From NCBI RefSeq assembly GCF_038502225.1, contig NC_091292.1:47891928-47955927 (forward strand): DNA of 64,000 bases, given 5' to 3'. This DNA is from Cherax quadricarinatus (Eukaryota; Arthropoda; Malacostraca; Decapoda; Parastacidae). Shown in pieces: positions 37,420 through 54,842 of the stretch. The notes under the pieces are model-generated. The model was not told where the DNA came from and did no database searches. It was given only the letters and a program-made list of their open reading frames with translations. Position numbers and translations under genes: made by a program. Position 1 is the stretch's first letter. Every line of letters starts with the position of its first letter.

Positions 37420-37745
37420 CTGAGACGGCTCCTACCTGGAGCGTATTCTGGGGATCAACGCCCCCGTGACCCGCTCCACTACCAGGCCTTCCGATGGATC
37501 ATGGCCTGATCAACCAGGCTGTTACTGCTGGCCGCACGTAGTCCAACATATGAACCTCAGTCCAGCTGATCTGACATAGACTTTATGGATATATCCAGTT
37601 CCTTCTTGAAGGCACCCATGGGTCTACTGGTAATTCTTCTTATGCCTTGTGTGAGGCTACGGAACAGTCTTGGGCCCCAGGCACTAATTGTGTTTTCTCT
37701 TAGTGTACCAATGGCACCCTTACTTTTCACTTGGGGTATTTTGAA
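37420..37745 (-). mobile_element. LINE C-terminal fragment (jockey-like)
   Basis: The minus strand reads KGAIGTLRENTISAWGPRLF, then LTQGIRRITSRPMGAFKKEL and SNSLVDQA. This matches the typical post-RT C-terminus of a jockey-superfamily LINE ('N...WG..LFN.LP..IR'). Only this piece is present and it contains stops. Confidence 0.6.
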
Positions 37746-37902
37746 CCGTTAGTTAGTTTAATATGTTTATTGGGCACCCCATACCCATCCTGTGGGCGGT
37801 AGTCAAAAGATTACAGAGGTACATAATGGATCCAGGGACTGGGCCTCAAAGTTTTGATGGCTGAGCAAGTTACAGCATACACACACACACACACACACAC
37901 AC
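37746..37902. repeat. Possible interspersed repeat ending in (AC)n
   Basis: About 130 bp with 'gggcaccccatacccatcc', non-coding and of unknown class, followed by an (AC)12 run (37879-37902). The AC run directly borders the 5' truncation point of an alpha LINE. Confidence 0.45.

Positions 37903-43145
<5,243 letters not shown>

Positions 43146-43240
<95 letters not shown>
43146..43240. repeat. (AC)n microsatellite at alpha LINE 3' end
   Basis: A pure AC run of about 47 units directly after the 14-nt tail units of copy P. Confidence 0.98.
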
Positions 43241-43241
<1 letters not shown>

Positions 43242-43790
43242 CTAGTATACTCAGTTCTAGATATTATCTCCTCCAGTTTTCTATAAAGGAGTAGATGGAA
43301 TTAATCTTCATTGAACACCAAATTGCTTTCTTTGCCCATTGGAAAACTCGGTTTATATCATTTTGGAGGTTAACTCTATCCTCAATGGATGACAGTCTCA
43401 TGCCGATCCTAGTATCGCCTGCAAAGGACGAGACGGTGCTATGGTTTATGTCTGTGTCTATATCTGATATGAGGATGAGGACCAGGATGGTGGGCGAGCA
43501 CTGTGTCTTGTGGAACAGAGCTTTTCACTATGGCAACTTCCGATTTAACTCTGTTTACCACTACTCTCTGTGTTCGATGGGTTAAAAAGTTGCAGATCCA
43601 CTTTGCCAGTTATTCATTTATCACTTATTTTGTGAATTATTACATCATAATTGCACTTGTAAAAGGCTTATACAAAGTCCGTGTATAATACATCAGCATT
43701 TTATTTGTCTTCCAGTGCATCCAAGAGATCAAGTAGTTGAGAGAGGCACGAGCCATATGCTCTGAACCCATGTTGCCCTGGATAATGTAG

Positions 43791-43961
43791 ATACACAAAT
43801 AACCCGCACATAAAAGAGAGAAGCTTACGACGACATTTCGGTCCGTGTGACTTTGTCAATGGTCCAAGTCGGACCGAAACGTCGTCGTAAGCTTATCTCT
43901 TTTATGTGCGGGTTATTTGTGTATCGTTCCAGTCACGGTATTGTGCCTTTTTTGTTATTTA
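43791..43961. mobile_element. 171-bp fold-back Penelope-derived element with 13-bp target duplication
   Basis: Flanked by direct repeats CTGGATAATGTAG at 43778-43790 and 43962-43974. The left arm (43791-43845) is the inverse of the right arm (about 43871-43925); both contain acgacgt..cggtcc and the 'gcgggttatttgtgtat' block. The right-arm sequence is the same as the 3' terminus of the Penelope element ending at 46978. The centre holds a hammerhead-like motif. No coding capacity, so it must be mobilised in trans if mobile. Confidence 0.8.
43851..43890 (+). ncRNA. Hammerhead-ribozyme-like motif
   Basis: A UUGUCAAU core is followed by a 5-bp stem (GGTCC / GGACC) with a short loop, then GAAACGTCGTC. 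It has the order of a hammerhead core (CUGANGA, stem II, GAAA), but the first strand departs from consensus, so cleavage activity is doubtful. Confidence 0.35.
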
Positions 43962-44417
43962 CTGGATAATGTAGTTTTTGGGAATCCAAGTGGTTTGCAA
44001 TCATGCCTCTTACCACTCTATCAAAGATTTTTTGTGATATGGGACGTTTGAGCTATTGGTCTATAGTTCTTAGCTAATCCTTTGCTGCCATCTTTATGAA
44101 CTGGGGCTATATCTGCTGCTTTAAGTAACTGGAATTTCACCCATGTCTAGGCAAAATGGGTTACATGCAGTTCTTAGTTAACACAGAGCTCCACAAGTTT
44201 GCGCCTGGGGCAGAGTACATGGTCATGTTGTCAATGCCTTTCTCAAAGTCCAGTGGAGTCAGGGTAATGTCAGAAATTTGGAATACATTGACAGAGTTTT
44301 GAGATTCGTTCATGAAAAAAAATAAATTGGATGGTCAGTATTTAGACTGATTAGTGGCTCGCTCAACACAGAATCGTATCGAGATTTCAGTATCTCACTC
44401 ATTTCTTTGTTGCCATC

Positions 44418-44705
44418 TGTACTCACCTATTTGTGGTTGCAAGGGTCGATTCATAGCTCCTGGCCCCGCCTCTTCACTGGTCGCTCCTAGGCCCTCTCTC
44501 TCCCCCTGCTCCATGAGCTTTATCAAAACTCGTCTTAAAACTACTTATGGTTTCTCCTTTCAGTACGTCACTTTCCAGACTATTCCACTTCCTGACAACT
44601 CTTTGGCTGAAGAAATACTTCCTAACATCCCTTTGACTCATCTGAGTCTTCAACTTCCAATTGTGACCCCTTCTTTCTATGTCCCATCTCTGAAACAACC
44701 TGTCT
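44418..44705 (-). mobile_element. LINE family alpha 3'-end fragment
   Basis: The 3' UTR plus the last 75 codons (MFQRWDIERRGHNWKLK, RDVRKYFFSQRVV), with a single 14-nt tail unit and no AC run. It ends at 44705 where Penelope sequence begins. Confidence 0.85.
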
Positions 44706-44813
44706 TGAAGATGCCTTCTTTACTTTCCGTCAACGTCAACGTGCTCTCTTTGCGGCTCTACCACATGATCTCTGTAACCTTCTCTCTACCATTGCCTTTG
44801 ACACTGTTCGCCT

Positions 44814-46578
44814 TTGAATACACAAATTCACTCTTCTAAACTACAGAATAAACTTCAACGTCTCATCTCAGCTAGCCCTTGGTCTAAATTCTCCCTCACT
44901 GACTGTGATACTAACCTGTCTTCTGTCTCACTCTCTCAGTATGAGCTTGAACTTCTTGGTTTTGGCCTTTCCTTTGCCACTTCGCCTACCCCTAGCGCTG
45001 GTATTGCCCTGATTAGCTCTTTTGATTCCTTTCGTCAATCTCGCTCCCGTGATCTTCCTGACTTGTCCACTTTTCGTGGCGCTCTCCTTCCTGCTCTTGA
45101 CAGCCTTTTTTTAAAGAACAACCACCTCCCGCGCCGTTACCAACTTGCCCTTTCTTCTCTTAAATCCAACACTAACATTGTCATACTATCTTCTGACAAA
45201 GGTAATTCGGTAGTTATCCTTGATCGCGAGGATTACCTCCGTAAAGCTGATGTCTTGATCTCTGACTCACATACCTATACTCCTCTCGTTTCCAACCCTC
45301 TTGATCGCATCAAGAGAACTTTCAACAAGAAACTAAGGACTCTTTCCGACCTCTGTCCTGACTTTGACCTTGTTCAACGGTTCCGTGTCATCTGTCCCTC
45401 TCTTCCCTATTTCTATGGCCTTCCCAAAACTCATAAACCTGATATTCCTCTTCGTCCTATCATATCCTCTAGAGGTTCTGTCTCTTATTCTCTTGCTTCT
45501 TGGTTGGCCAAAATCCTCACTCCCTTTCTTGGTACTTTTTCTCCTGCCCACCTCCGTCACTCTCAAGACTTCATTGAGCGGGTTCGCTCTCTCCCAACCT
45601 GTAAGATGCTTAGTCTTGACGTTGAGTCCCCTTCACCAATGTCTCTCTTGATGATGTCCTTGATTTCCTTAGAGAGAAGGCCCATGAAGGGTTTCTACAT
45701 CTCCCTATACCTACTGATGTCTTTCTTGATCTTATCCGCCTCTGTGTGGACTCTAACTCCTTTTCCTTCCAAGGGAAATATTATTCTCAAACCTTCGGTG
45801 TCGCTATGGGCTCTCCTCTCTCTCCTGTCCTTGCTAATCTTTGCATGGAATACTTCGAGACTGTTCTTCTTCCTACCATCGATGTGCAACCTTCACTCTG
45901 GCTCCGCTATGTGGATGACATCTTTGCTCTGTGGCTTCATGACTCCAATCTCTTCCAACCTTTTCTTGAAGCTCTTAATAATCTTGCCCTTTCCATTAAG
46001 TTTAAAGCTGAATGGGAATCTAATTCCTTGCTTCCTTTCCTTGATGTTCATGTCCACCGCTCAGATACAGGTTTTTTCCTTTTCCGTTTACCGAAAACCT
46101 ATGCACAGTGTCATGTACATTCACTACTTTTCCTATCATACTTCCCCTGTCAAGAAAAGTGCTTACTTTCCGCCAGACTAACACTCTTCGCACTAATCTC
46201 GTTCATACCTCTCCTCCCTCTACAGATGTTCCTGGTGTCTACTCTATTTCTTGCTCCTCCTGTCCTCTTCAATACTTTGGAGAAACTGGTCGATCTCTTT
46301 CTGACAGACTTAGGGAGCACAAAAATAGTGTTAGGCTTGCCGACACTAACAATGCTCTTTTCTGTCACGTCAGAGATCACAGCCATCCTATAGACTGGTC
46401 TTCTGCTAAAACTGTCTTCCCTACTTCCAACTTTAACAGTCGCCGTCTTGTTGAATCCTCTCTAATACACAACTTTCCTTGTATGAATCTTAGTCCTGGC
46501 TTCGTCTCTGTAGATGCCTTCCTCTCCCACTACATTGTAAAATGCTCCAAACTTCAGAACACCCGTGACTTAACCTGA
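44814..46578 (+). pseudogene. Penelope RT and GIY-YIG protein, broken into three frames
   Basis: Frame 1 (44814 to about 45625): SSDKGNSVVILDREDYL, SLPYFYGLPKTHKPDIPLRP and MLSLDVES. Frame 2 (about 45640-46080): SFQGKYYSQTFGVAMGSPLS, PVLANLCMEYFE and the catalytic YVDD in LRYVDDIFAL. Frame 3 (about 46108-46578): GIY-YIG domain PGVYSISCSSC, QYFGETGRSLSDRLREHK with the catalytic Arg, and VESSLI with the metal-binding Glu. At least two single-base-type frameshifts (near 45630 and 46080) separate otherwise well-kept domains, so the element died recently. Confidence 0.88.
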
Positions 46579-46794
46579 TTCCTCATTTTTTCTTCTTCTC
46601 CCTCTTCCCCTTTCCTTTTTTTTCTTTTTCTTTTTTGTCTTTCTTCTGTCGCGTGTTTCTGTTCCTTCATTATTTATTTCATCACTTCCCCTTCCCCCCA
46701 CCTCTGTGCACTTGCTCTCCCTCTGTGGGCACCTAGCTCCCTTGCAGTGCTCCCCTTTCTTTATATTTGACTGGCTCCTCCTCCTTAGTTCCCC

Positions 46795-46860
46795 ACTACT
46801 ACCACTACTACTACTACTACCACCACCACCACTACTACTACTACTACTACCACCACTACC
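46795..46860. repeat. (ACT/ACC)n trinucleotide repeat
   Basis: Interspersed ACT and ACC triplets in the 3' UTR of the Penelope element. Confidence 0.9.
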
Positions 46861-46907
46861 TCTTCCTGCCTATATATAGCCGTCCTGCTCCACTTCTGGT
46901 TAGTGTG

Positions 46908-46950
46908 ACTTTGTAAATGGTCCAAGTCGGACCGAAACGTCGTCGTAAGC
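46908..46950 (+). ncRNA. Hammerhead-ribozyme-like motif in Penelope terminus
   Basis: TTTGTAAAT, then GGTCC / GGACC stem, then GAAACGTCGTCG. It matches the motif at 43851 except in the first strand. It lies 27 bp after a TATATATA box, as expected for a Penelope terminal repeat. Confidence 0.35.
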
Positions 46951-46983
46951 TCCTCTCTTCTATGTGCGGGTTATTTGTGTATT

Positions 46984-49380
46984 GTCATAAAATTCCAATA
47001 GATTTGTGACAGAGTATTTTCTTTCCCTGAATCCATGCTGGTTGTCGTTTATAAGACTATTCCATTCTAGGTGCTCCACCACACTCCTCTTGATAATATT
47101 CTCCATGGTTTTGCATGCTATACACGTCATTGACACTGGTCTTCATTAGTGCGTAGTGTCTGTCTCCTTTCTTAAAAATTGGAATTGCCTTTGCCATCTT
47201 CCATACCTCAGGTAGTTGCCCAGTTTCAATGGATGTGTTGAAAATTGTTGTTAGTGGCACATACAGCATCTCTGCTCCCTCTCTAAGTGCCCATGGAGAG
47301 ATGTCCGACCCCACCGCCTTCGGGGCATAAGTTCACTTAGCAGCATCTTCACCTCCTCTTCGGTTATGTGTATTTCATCCAGCACTTGTTCGTGTATCCC
47401 TTGTTGGTGTTCTTCCCTATTCTGACTTCCCAGAGTCCTTTCTGTCTCCAATGTAAATACTTCCTTAAATCTCATGTTGAACTCCTCACATACTTCTTGA
47501 TCATTTCTTGTGAGCACCCCACCTTCCTTCCTCAGCTAGATTACATGGTCCTTGACTGTTGTCTTTCTCCTAATGTGGCTATACATCAGCTTTGGGTCAG
47601 ACTTGACTTTCGATGTAATATCGTTTTCATGCTGTCGTTTCTGGCTCTTCGACTAATCTCTTTATTTTCCAGAGTTGTTTTTCTTCTGTACCTTTTCCGT
47701 TTTCTAGTGCAATTAGTTTTTGCCTCCCTACACATTTGGGTAAACCAAAGCCTCGTTCTGGTCTTCCCATTATTTCTGTTCCCCTTGGGAACAAACCTCT
47801 CCTCTGCCTTCTTGCATTTTGCTGTCACATAGTCTAATAAATCCATCATTTCGTTTACCGATTTTCCTACCCCTTTTCTTTCCCACTGAACCTCCTGCAG
47901 GAAGTTCCTCATGTCTGTATAGTCTTCCTTTTTATAGTTTGGCTTTTCTCATGGCTTTTCCCTGTTACCCTCTCCACTTGTAATTCTATTATGTATTCAA
48001 AGCTTAGAACCACGTGATCACTAGCTAAAAGGGGCCTTTCATATGTGATGTCTTCAATGTCTGAACCACTCAGGGTGAATACAAAGACCAGTTTTGCTGG
48101 TTCTTCCTCATCTCTCTCTCTCTGGTTGTGTCCCTAACATGTTATTGGATGAGGATTTCCAGTACCACATCTTGGATCTCCTTGTTTCAAGACTCATATG
48201 TGGCTCCTGGTTTTCCCAATCAATCTACTTGTGGTTGAAATCACTCATAACCAGTAACTTTGCTCTATCCGTGTGAGCGCTTCTGGCCACCTCAGCTAGT
48301 GTCCACCATTACTCTGTTGCTTTCTTCATATTCTTATGTTGGCCTCCTGCAGTTTTGCAGTGGATTATACATGACTACCTTATGCCTCCCAGACTGAATC
48401 GTATCTACTGTGTAGTCCCTTTCGCCCATTTCGTCCATTCCTTCTATTTCCTCAAATCCCCATCGGTTTTTAATACGCAATGCAACTCCTCTGCCCCCTC
48501 TGCTTCCTGTATCTTTCCTCAGTATCTGCTATCCAGGTCGGAAGATTGCATCCATTATCATCATGGTGAGTTTCGGTTCTGTGAGTGCTATGTTGTTTGG
48601 GGCGTCTCCTTGATTCTTTCATGGCACTCCTCACATTTGTTATTCCATCTGCATTCGTATAACAAACCTTCAACTTCTTTACTAAAACTGTGGTCTTGGG
48701 AGAGTGTTGGTGTCAGAGGAACAGGAGACATAGTGGTGAACTATGGGAAGTTGCTGTGAGGGTGGAGTTTATGATGAAAGGGGTTGAAGCAGTGGGTATG
48801 GTGTGTGGGTTTTGGGTTAGATTGTTTGCTTGCATTGTCTTGGTTTTGGTCCTTCTGTAGGTGGTTCTGAGGGAGGTTACATTTGTTCTTCCTCCTGAGT
48901 CTGGGCTCTCCTGCTCATCTCTGTCTTTGCCTCTCTTTCCTCTTTATAACTTCCTTCAGTTTCTGCCTTTCTTCTTGTGTTTTGCCGTGATCGAGGTACA
49001 CCCTACAGTACATCGGTATGTCCTTATCCCTGCTTCCTCCTGCAGGATCCTCTTTTGAGTCGATTCTGCTTTGAAAATCACTTTTTCTGGCCGTTTTTTT
49101 CCTCTTGTAAATCCCTCTATGTTCAGATAATTTGCCATCTGGGTCATGTCCTCCTTCCCTATTGCTTTCATGATACTTGCAATCAGTTTTTTCTCCACCT
49201 GTTTTCTAGCTTCATAAGTTTCCCCTTCAACTTCCTGGAGTCTGTAAACAAAAACTGACGTCTCCCTTTCATCTTCCCACTGATGCCATGAAGAGTTAGT
49301 AATGATTTTGGTCGTAACTTTGAAGCCAGGGACTTCCCCGGCCCGCACTTACCCCAGCCTATTTTCACAATCCATTTACC
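46984..49380 (-). mobile_element. Degenerate LINE family alpha copy (K)
   Basis: Colinear with copy A from the RT (QHGF, LLEFYD near 47030) back through the endonuclease start (MKVCYTNADGITN near 48670) and into ORF1 at 48956-49348 (ETSVFVYRLQEVEGETYEAR, then VIFKAESTQKRILQEEAG). Many stops and indels. Its missing 3' part may be the fragment at 44418-44705, on the other side of the Penelope element. Confidence 0.85.
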
Positions 49381-50339
49381 GAAACTAATGACCATTGTAT
49401 TTCCGATTATGTGTGATGAAAGAATGATGTCCATGTTTTGTAAAACCCAGCCTCATGTGCTTCAGTGAGTGTGAAAGGAATAGTGAAGAGTGTCACATTA
49501 GTTTGTATTGCTGTTTAATATTTGAGCTGAAGATCTTAAGTGAATCAGAAAAGAGGTTCGCAGTGAATCACACAGAAACTAATATTCCAGTTTCTTCAAT
49601 TAAAATAATAAATTATGACATACCAGCTTAAATCTTATTCATACTTACAATACGAATCTCTGCTTTGATGCTAAACTGAAGACGCATTATCTTTAAATTT
49701 TGGAGAGATTAATATCCTATAGTAAACTAACATTAGGTTAGAATCTGCTCAGAAGTTGCTTGTTCAAGATATCTGCATTGAAAGGTTTAAGCCATTTGGA
49801 TGAGGCGCTCAGAAATTATCGCATAAAACGCACCATTTCAGTTTTCACAATTTCTTCTATATAAAAAAAAGACAAAATTGGATTCACACTGGCCTAAATT
49901 AATCCAACCTGTTCTCTAGAAAAGACTGACTAGCTAGTATTTAAAATTTAAGTAAATAAGCCAGTAAGTAAGCATGTGAAGTTTCTAACAATAGTCTTGA
50001 GAACACACATGTTATTAGCATTAAAAGAACATTATATAGATATACCTTTAGATAACCTAACAAAAACAAATATTGTGGCTTATATCTGATTAAAAGAGAC
50101 ACTCCAGTTATTTTACTTTAAAGCAGTTTGAAGAATAAAATCGCTACATTAAAACTTACACAGCTAATAACAATAAAAAAATTTTCCTTTTGAGGAAAAT
50201 ACATCAGCAGCAAAAATTTGAAGCGACGATAAGATCCATTTTCTAGATAATGCTCAGAATCCAACACAATTTCTGTTATTCATTTAATGCGACGCATCAG
50301 CCAGTAAAGAATGATGCTGCTCACATTTGTTACATTTTA
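49381..50339. other. No feature recognised
   Basis: AT-rich DNA without a recognisable element or domain. Confidence 0.5.
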
Positions 50340-51430
50340 TTCAGGGAAAATGCAAAACCCGCTGAGGTAGTATAGTACTTGTATGTGAGAGACTTTCAGA
50401 TTTGATAAAAAGAGTGATGATTAGACCCCCACCGTCATCCTGAAGAACACTGCATGTGAAATTGTCGAACTTGATCACGACTAATGGTGCGTTCATCGCC
50501 GACTGCTTCAGTGACCACGAGAGAGACAAGATCGTCACTACTCCGGCAACTAAGGCACTCAAAGATCAAAAGTTTTAAGTAGTTTCTTCCCCGATTCTGA
50601 GGGAAAAGGAGACAGTGTTTGTTTGAGAAGCTGAATCATCGAGGACCATAATGAATGAACTACTGTAGACGAGATCACGAAGATTCGTCACTCCTCAATG
50701 CTCAACATTAGTATCACCGAGATGTCCGTGGCCTCGTAAGCTCCCAAGGAAGTTCTATGCGTCTCCAGTAACCGTATCTACCCAAAGTACATTGAACAGA
50801 GTGATACCACCACATAACCGAATGCGGCAGTAACGGTTTCAGCGACAAGGACTGTTGTTTCACCATTCAACCAAAAGGCCTCATCTGCAAGAGTGACACG
50901 TAATCCTTGCAGCTAAATGCCGAAATAATTGGAAGAAGCTTGAGGACAACAAGAAACTCAGCATCACCAGTATATTCAAGTAGACTGTATAATTAGCTTA
51001 ACATTCCCTCACTGCTACTGCGCCAGAAATAAACCTAACCTCTGTTTCGAGATGGAGCTCACAAAACATGCTCATTTCCCCCATCTTCGCTCACACGCAA
51101 AATAAAGCCAATCCAGTCACCTTCACTGAGGTTGCTAAGGGCATATTCCATCTCAACAACCTTTCATAAAGTTTCCAGATCTCAAATTCCCTCAAACACT
51201 CAGTATGATCAAGTAGCCACGCCATTCACCAGTGAACCCACCACTGATGCAACCACCACTGATGCAACAACCACTGATGCAACAACCACTGATGCAACCA
51301 CCACTGATGAAACCACCACTGCAGAAGAAATGGCCAATGAGTTGGATAGCGTAGGTGCAAATTTTGAAACCAACAGTTCTGTTATGTTGCTACTCCTTGA
51401 CCAAATACAATTGCTACATGACTGCTAAAT
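50340..51430 (+). pseudogene. Decayed coding-like block of unknown origin
   Basis: GC-richer than its flanks, with several short stop-bounded frames that read like protein: LITTNGAFIADCFSDHERDK (about 50470-50530), DEITKIRHSSMLNISITEMS (about 50675-50735), SNRIYPKYIEQSDTTT (about 50765-50815), CGSNGFSDKDCCFTIQPKGL (about 50825-50885). An intact 98-codon frame at 51132-51425 contains a Thr-rich 12-bp repeat. No family recognised. It could be an old host pseudogene, a decayed mobile element or integrated foreign DNA. Confidence 0.35.
51237..51313 (+). repeat. 12-bp minisatellite (accactgatgca)
   Basis: About six units encoding a T-T-D-A repeat within the decayed coding-like block. Confidence 0.9.
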
Positions 51431-51999
51431 AATTATGTCAAAGACAACGGAAATGAAGAAAATCACAAATATACTGTACACCCTTGAAACACGTTGTTCT
51501 GAGACACGAACAGCACCACTCAGGGGTTAACACCACCATTCTGCACAGCATTGTCAACGGCTCTTTAGACAGGCCAAACATCAAGAGGAAATAATTAGAC
51601 GTGACCTTTCACTCTTGCTGAGAACCAATTCTTTCATCAAAACGTCTCTTGTCTCCTGGCTACTTCTGTTCGACTGACTTGTTTTCGACCCGGGCATATT
51701 TATCATCTGCCCCCGCTTCATGGTTCAACTTCACTGGTTTTTTTTCGTGTACCTCTCTCGTTGATATTAACAGACAAGGATCCAGTGTTTTAAAAACAGT
51801 CTTCTAAAACAGACGTCTCCAGAGCAAGCTGGAGGGCCAACTAATTGATGCCCCTCTAGCTGCTGGCCTGTTTCTGGTTTCGTAAAAAGAGGATGGATTT
51901 GATTCTATTTCATTTATCCAGACTACTCTTTAGCAGTCTTTAATATTAATAATAATTCCCACCTGAAAGAACTTTAAATAATAAAATAAATTTAAGATC

Positions 52000-54842
52000 A
52001 ATCTTTCCTCCGTAAGCCATGCGTGTCGTATGAGGCGACTAAAATGCCGGGAGCAATGGGCTAGTAACCCCTTCTCCTGTAGACATTTACTAAAAAAGAG
52101 AAGAAGAAAAACTTTATAAAACTGGGATGCTTGAATGTGCGTGGATGTAGTGCGGATGACAAGAAACAGATGATTGCTGATGTTATGAATGAAAAGAAGT
52201 TGGATGTCCTGGCCCTAAGCGAAACAAAGCTGAAGGGGGTAGGGGAGTTTCGGTGGGGGGAAATAAATGGGATTAAATCTGGAGTATCTGAGAGAGTTAG
52301 AGCAAAGGAAGGGGTAGCAGTAATGTTGAATGATCAGTTATGGAAGGAGAAAAGAGAATATGAATGTGTAAATTCAAGAATTATGTGGATTAAAGTAAAG
52401 GTTGGATGCGAGAAGTGGGTCATAATAAGCGTGTATGCACCTGGAGAAGAGAGGAATGCAGAGGAGAGAGAGAGATTTTGGGAGATGTTAAGTGAATGTA
52501 TAGGAGCCTTTGAACCAAGTGAGAGAGTAATTGTGGTAGGGGACCTGAATGCTAAAGTAGGAGAAACTTTTAGAGAGGGTGTGGTAGGTAAGTTTGGGGT
52601 GCCAGGTGTAAATGATAATGGGAGCCCTTTGATTGAACTTTGTATAGAAAGGGGTTTAGTTATAGGTAATACATATTTTAAGAAAAAGAGGATAAATAAG
52701 TATACAAGATATGATGTAGGGCGAAATGACAGTAGTTTGTTGGATTATGTATTGGTAGATAAAAGACTGTTGAGTAGACTTCAGGATGTACATGTTTATA
52801 GAGGGGCCACAGATATATCAGATCACTTTCTAGTTGTAGCTACACTGAGAGTAAAAGGTAGATGGGATACAAGGAGAATAGAAGCATCAGGGAAGAGAGA
52901 GGTGAAGGTTTATAAACTAAAAGAGGAGGCAGTTAGGGTAAGATATAAACAGCTATTGGAGGATAGATGGGCTAATGAGAGCATAGGCAATGGGGTCGAA
53001 GAGGTATGGGGTAGGTTTAAAAATGTAGTGTTAGAGTGTTCAGCAGAAGTTTGTGGTTACAGGAAAGTGGGTGCGGGAGGGAAGAGGAGCGATTGGTGGA
53101 ATGATGATGTGAAGAGAGTAGTAAGGGAGAAAAAGTTAGCATATGAGAAGTTTTTACAAAGTAGAAGTGATGCAAGGAGGGAAGAGTATATGGAGAAAAA
53201 GAGAGAGGTTAAGAGAGTGGTGAAGCAATGTAAAAAGAGAGCAAATGAGAGAGTGGGTGAGATGTTATCAACAAATTTTGTTGAAAATAAGAAAAAGTTT
53301 TGGAGTGAGATTAACAAGTTAAGAAAGCCTAGAGAACAAATGGATTTGTCAGTTAAAAATAGGAGAGGAGAGTTATTAAATGGAGAGTTAGAGGTATTGG
53401 GAAGATGGAGGGAATATTTTGAGGAATTGTTAAATGTTGATGAAGATAGGGAAGCTGTGATTTCGTGTATAGGGCAAGGAGGAATAACATCTTGTAGGAG
53501 TGAGGAAGAGCCAGTTGTGAGTGTGGGGGAAGTTCGTGAGGCAGTAGGTAAAATGAAAGGGGGTAAGGCAGCCGGGATTGATGGGATAAAGATAGAAATG
53601 TTAAAAGCAGGTGGGGATATAGTTTTGGAGTGGTTGGTGCAATTATTTAATAAATGTATGGAAGAGGGTAAGGTACCTAGGGATTGGCAGAGAGCATGCA
53701 TAGTTCCTTTGTATAAAGGCAAAGGGGATAAAAGAGAGTGCAAAAATTATAGGGGGATAAGTCTGTTGAGTATACCTGGTAAAGTGTATGGTAGAGTTAT
53801 TATTGAAAGAATTAAGAGTAAGACGGAGAATAGGATAGCAGATGAACAAGGAGGCTTTAGGAAAGGTAGGGGGTGTGTGGACCAGGTGTTTACAGTGAAA
53901 CATATAAGTGAACAGTATTTAGATAAGGCTAAAGAGGTCTTTGTGGCATTTATGGATTTGGAAAAGGCGTATGACAGGGTGGATAGGGGGGCAATGTGGC
54001 AGATGTTGCAGGTGTATGGTGTAGGAGGTAGGTTACTGAAAGCAGTGAAGAGTTTTTACGAGGATAGTGAGGCTCAAGTTAGAGTATGTAGGAAAGAGGG
54101 AAATTATTTCCCAGTAAAAGTAGGCCTTAGACAAGGATGTGTGATGTCACCGTGGTTGTTTAATATATTTATAGATGGGGTTGTAAGAGAAGTAAATGCG
54201 AGGGTCTTGGCAAGAGGCGTGGAGTTAAAAGATAAAGAATCACACATAAAGTGGGAGTTGTCACAGTTGCTCTTTGCTGATGACACTGTGCTCTTGGGAG
54301 ATTCTGAAGAGAAGTTGCAGAGATTGGTGGATGAATTTGGTAGGGTGTGCAAAAGAAGAAAATTAAAAGTGAATACAGGAAAGAGTAAGGTTATGAGGAT
54401 AACAAAAAGATTAGGTGATGAAAGATTGGATATCAGATTGGAGGGAGAGAGTATGGAGGAGGTGAATGTATTCAGATATTTGGGAGTGGACGTGTCAGCG
54501 GATGGGTCTATGAAAGATGAGGTGAATCATAGAATTGATGAGGGGAAAAGGGTGAGTGGTGCACTTAGGAGTCTGTGGAGACAAAGAACTTTGTCCTTGG
54601 AGGCAAAGAGGGGAATGTATGAGAGTATAGTTTTACCAACGCTCTTATATGGGTGTGAAGCATGGGTGATGAATGTTGCAGCGAGGAGAAGGCTGGAGGC
54701 AGTGGAGATGTCATGTCTGAGGGCAATGTGTGGTGTGAATATAATGCAGAGAATTCGTAGTTTGGAAGTTAGGAGGAGGTGCGGGATTACCAAAACTGTT
54801 GTCCAGAGGGCTGAGGAAGGGTTGTTGAGGTGGTTCGGACAT
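52000..54842 (+). mobile_element. RTE-like LINE (copy J), 3'-truncated at a Penelope junction
   Basis: Begins with the inner RTE 5' UTR (aatctttcctccgtaagcc) shared with copy C. The full endonuclease and RT follow, stopping at ...LLRWFGHD where Penelope RT sequence begins. The RTE C-terminus (RGRPRKGW region) and 3' UTR are missing. Confidence 0.88.

Larger units (their letters stand above)
43241..44400 (-). mobile_element. Decayed jockey-like LINE fragment
   Basis: The minus strand shows broken RT motifs. Near 43460-43400 a corrupted 'VPQ..VLA...LVLILISDID' is followed by SSFAGDTRIG (a decayed FADDTRIG), then QNDINRVFQWAK. Further 5', at about 44040-44130, are remnants of the YRPIA region. 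Many stops. A Penelope-derived insert at 43791-43961 splits it. Confidence 0.65.
44706..46978 (+). mobile_element. Penelope-like element (copy V), frameshifted
   Basis: Order: N-terminal region, RT, GIY-YIG endonuclease, a pyrimidine-rich 3' UTR with an ACT/ACC microsatellite (46795-46860), TATATATAGCC (46871-46881), a hammerhead-like motif, and a terminus ending 'gcgggttatttgtgtattg'. RT plus C-terminal GIY-YIG defines endonuclease-bearing Penelope-like elements. Alpha LINE fragments lie on both sides in the same orientation, with about 270 codons missing between them. Confidence 0.88.

Noticed and set aside
50340..51430. Endogenous large-DNA-virus fragment
   Set aside because: Such integrations occur in decapods, but no motif here identifies one; left as unknown origin.
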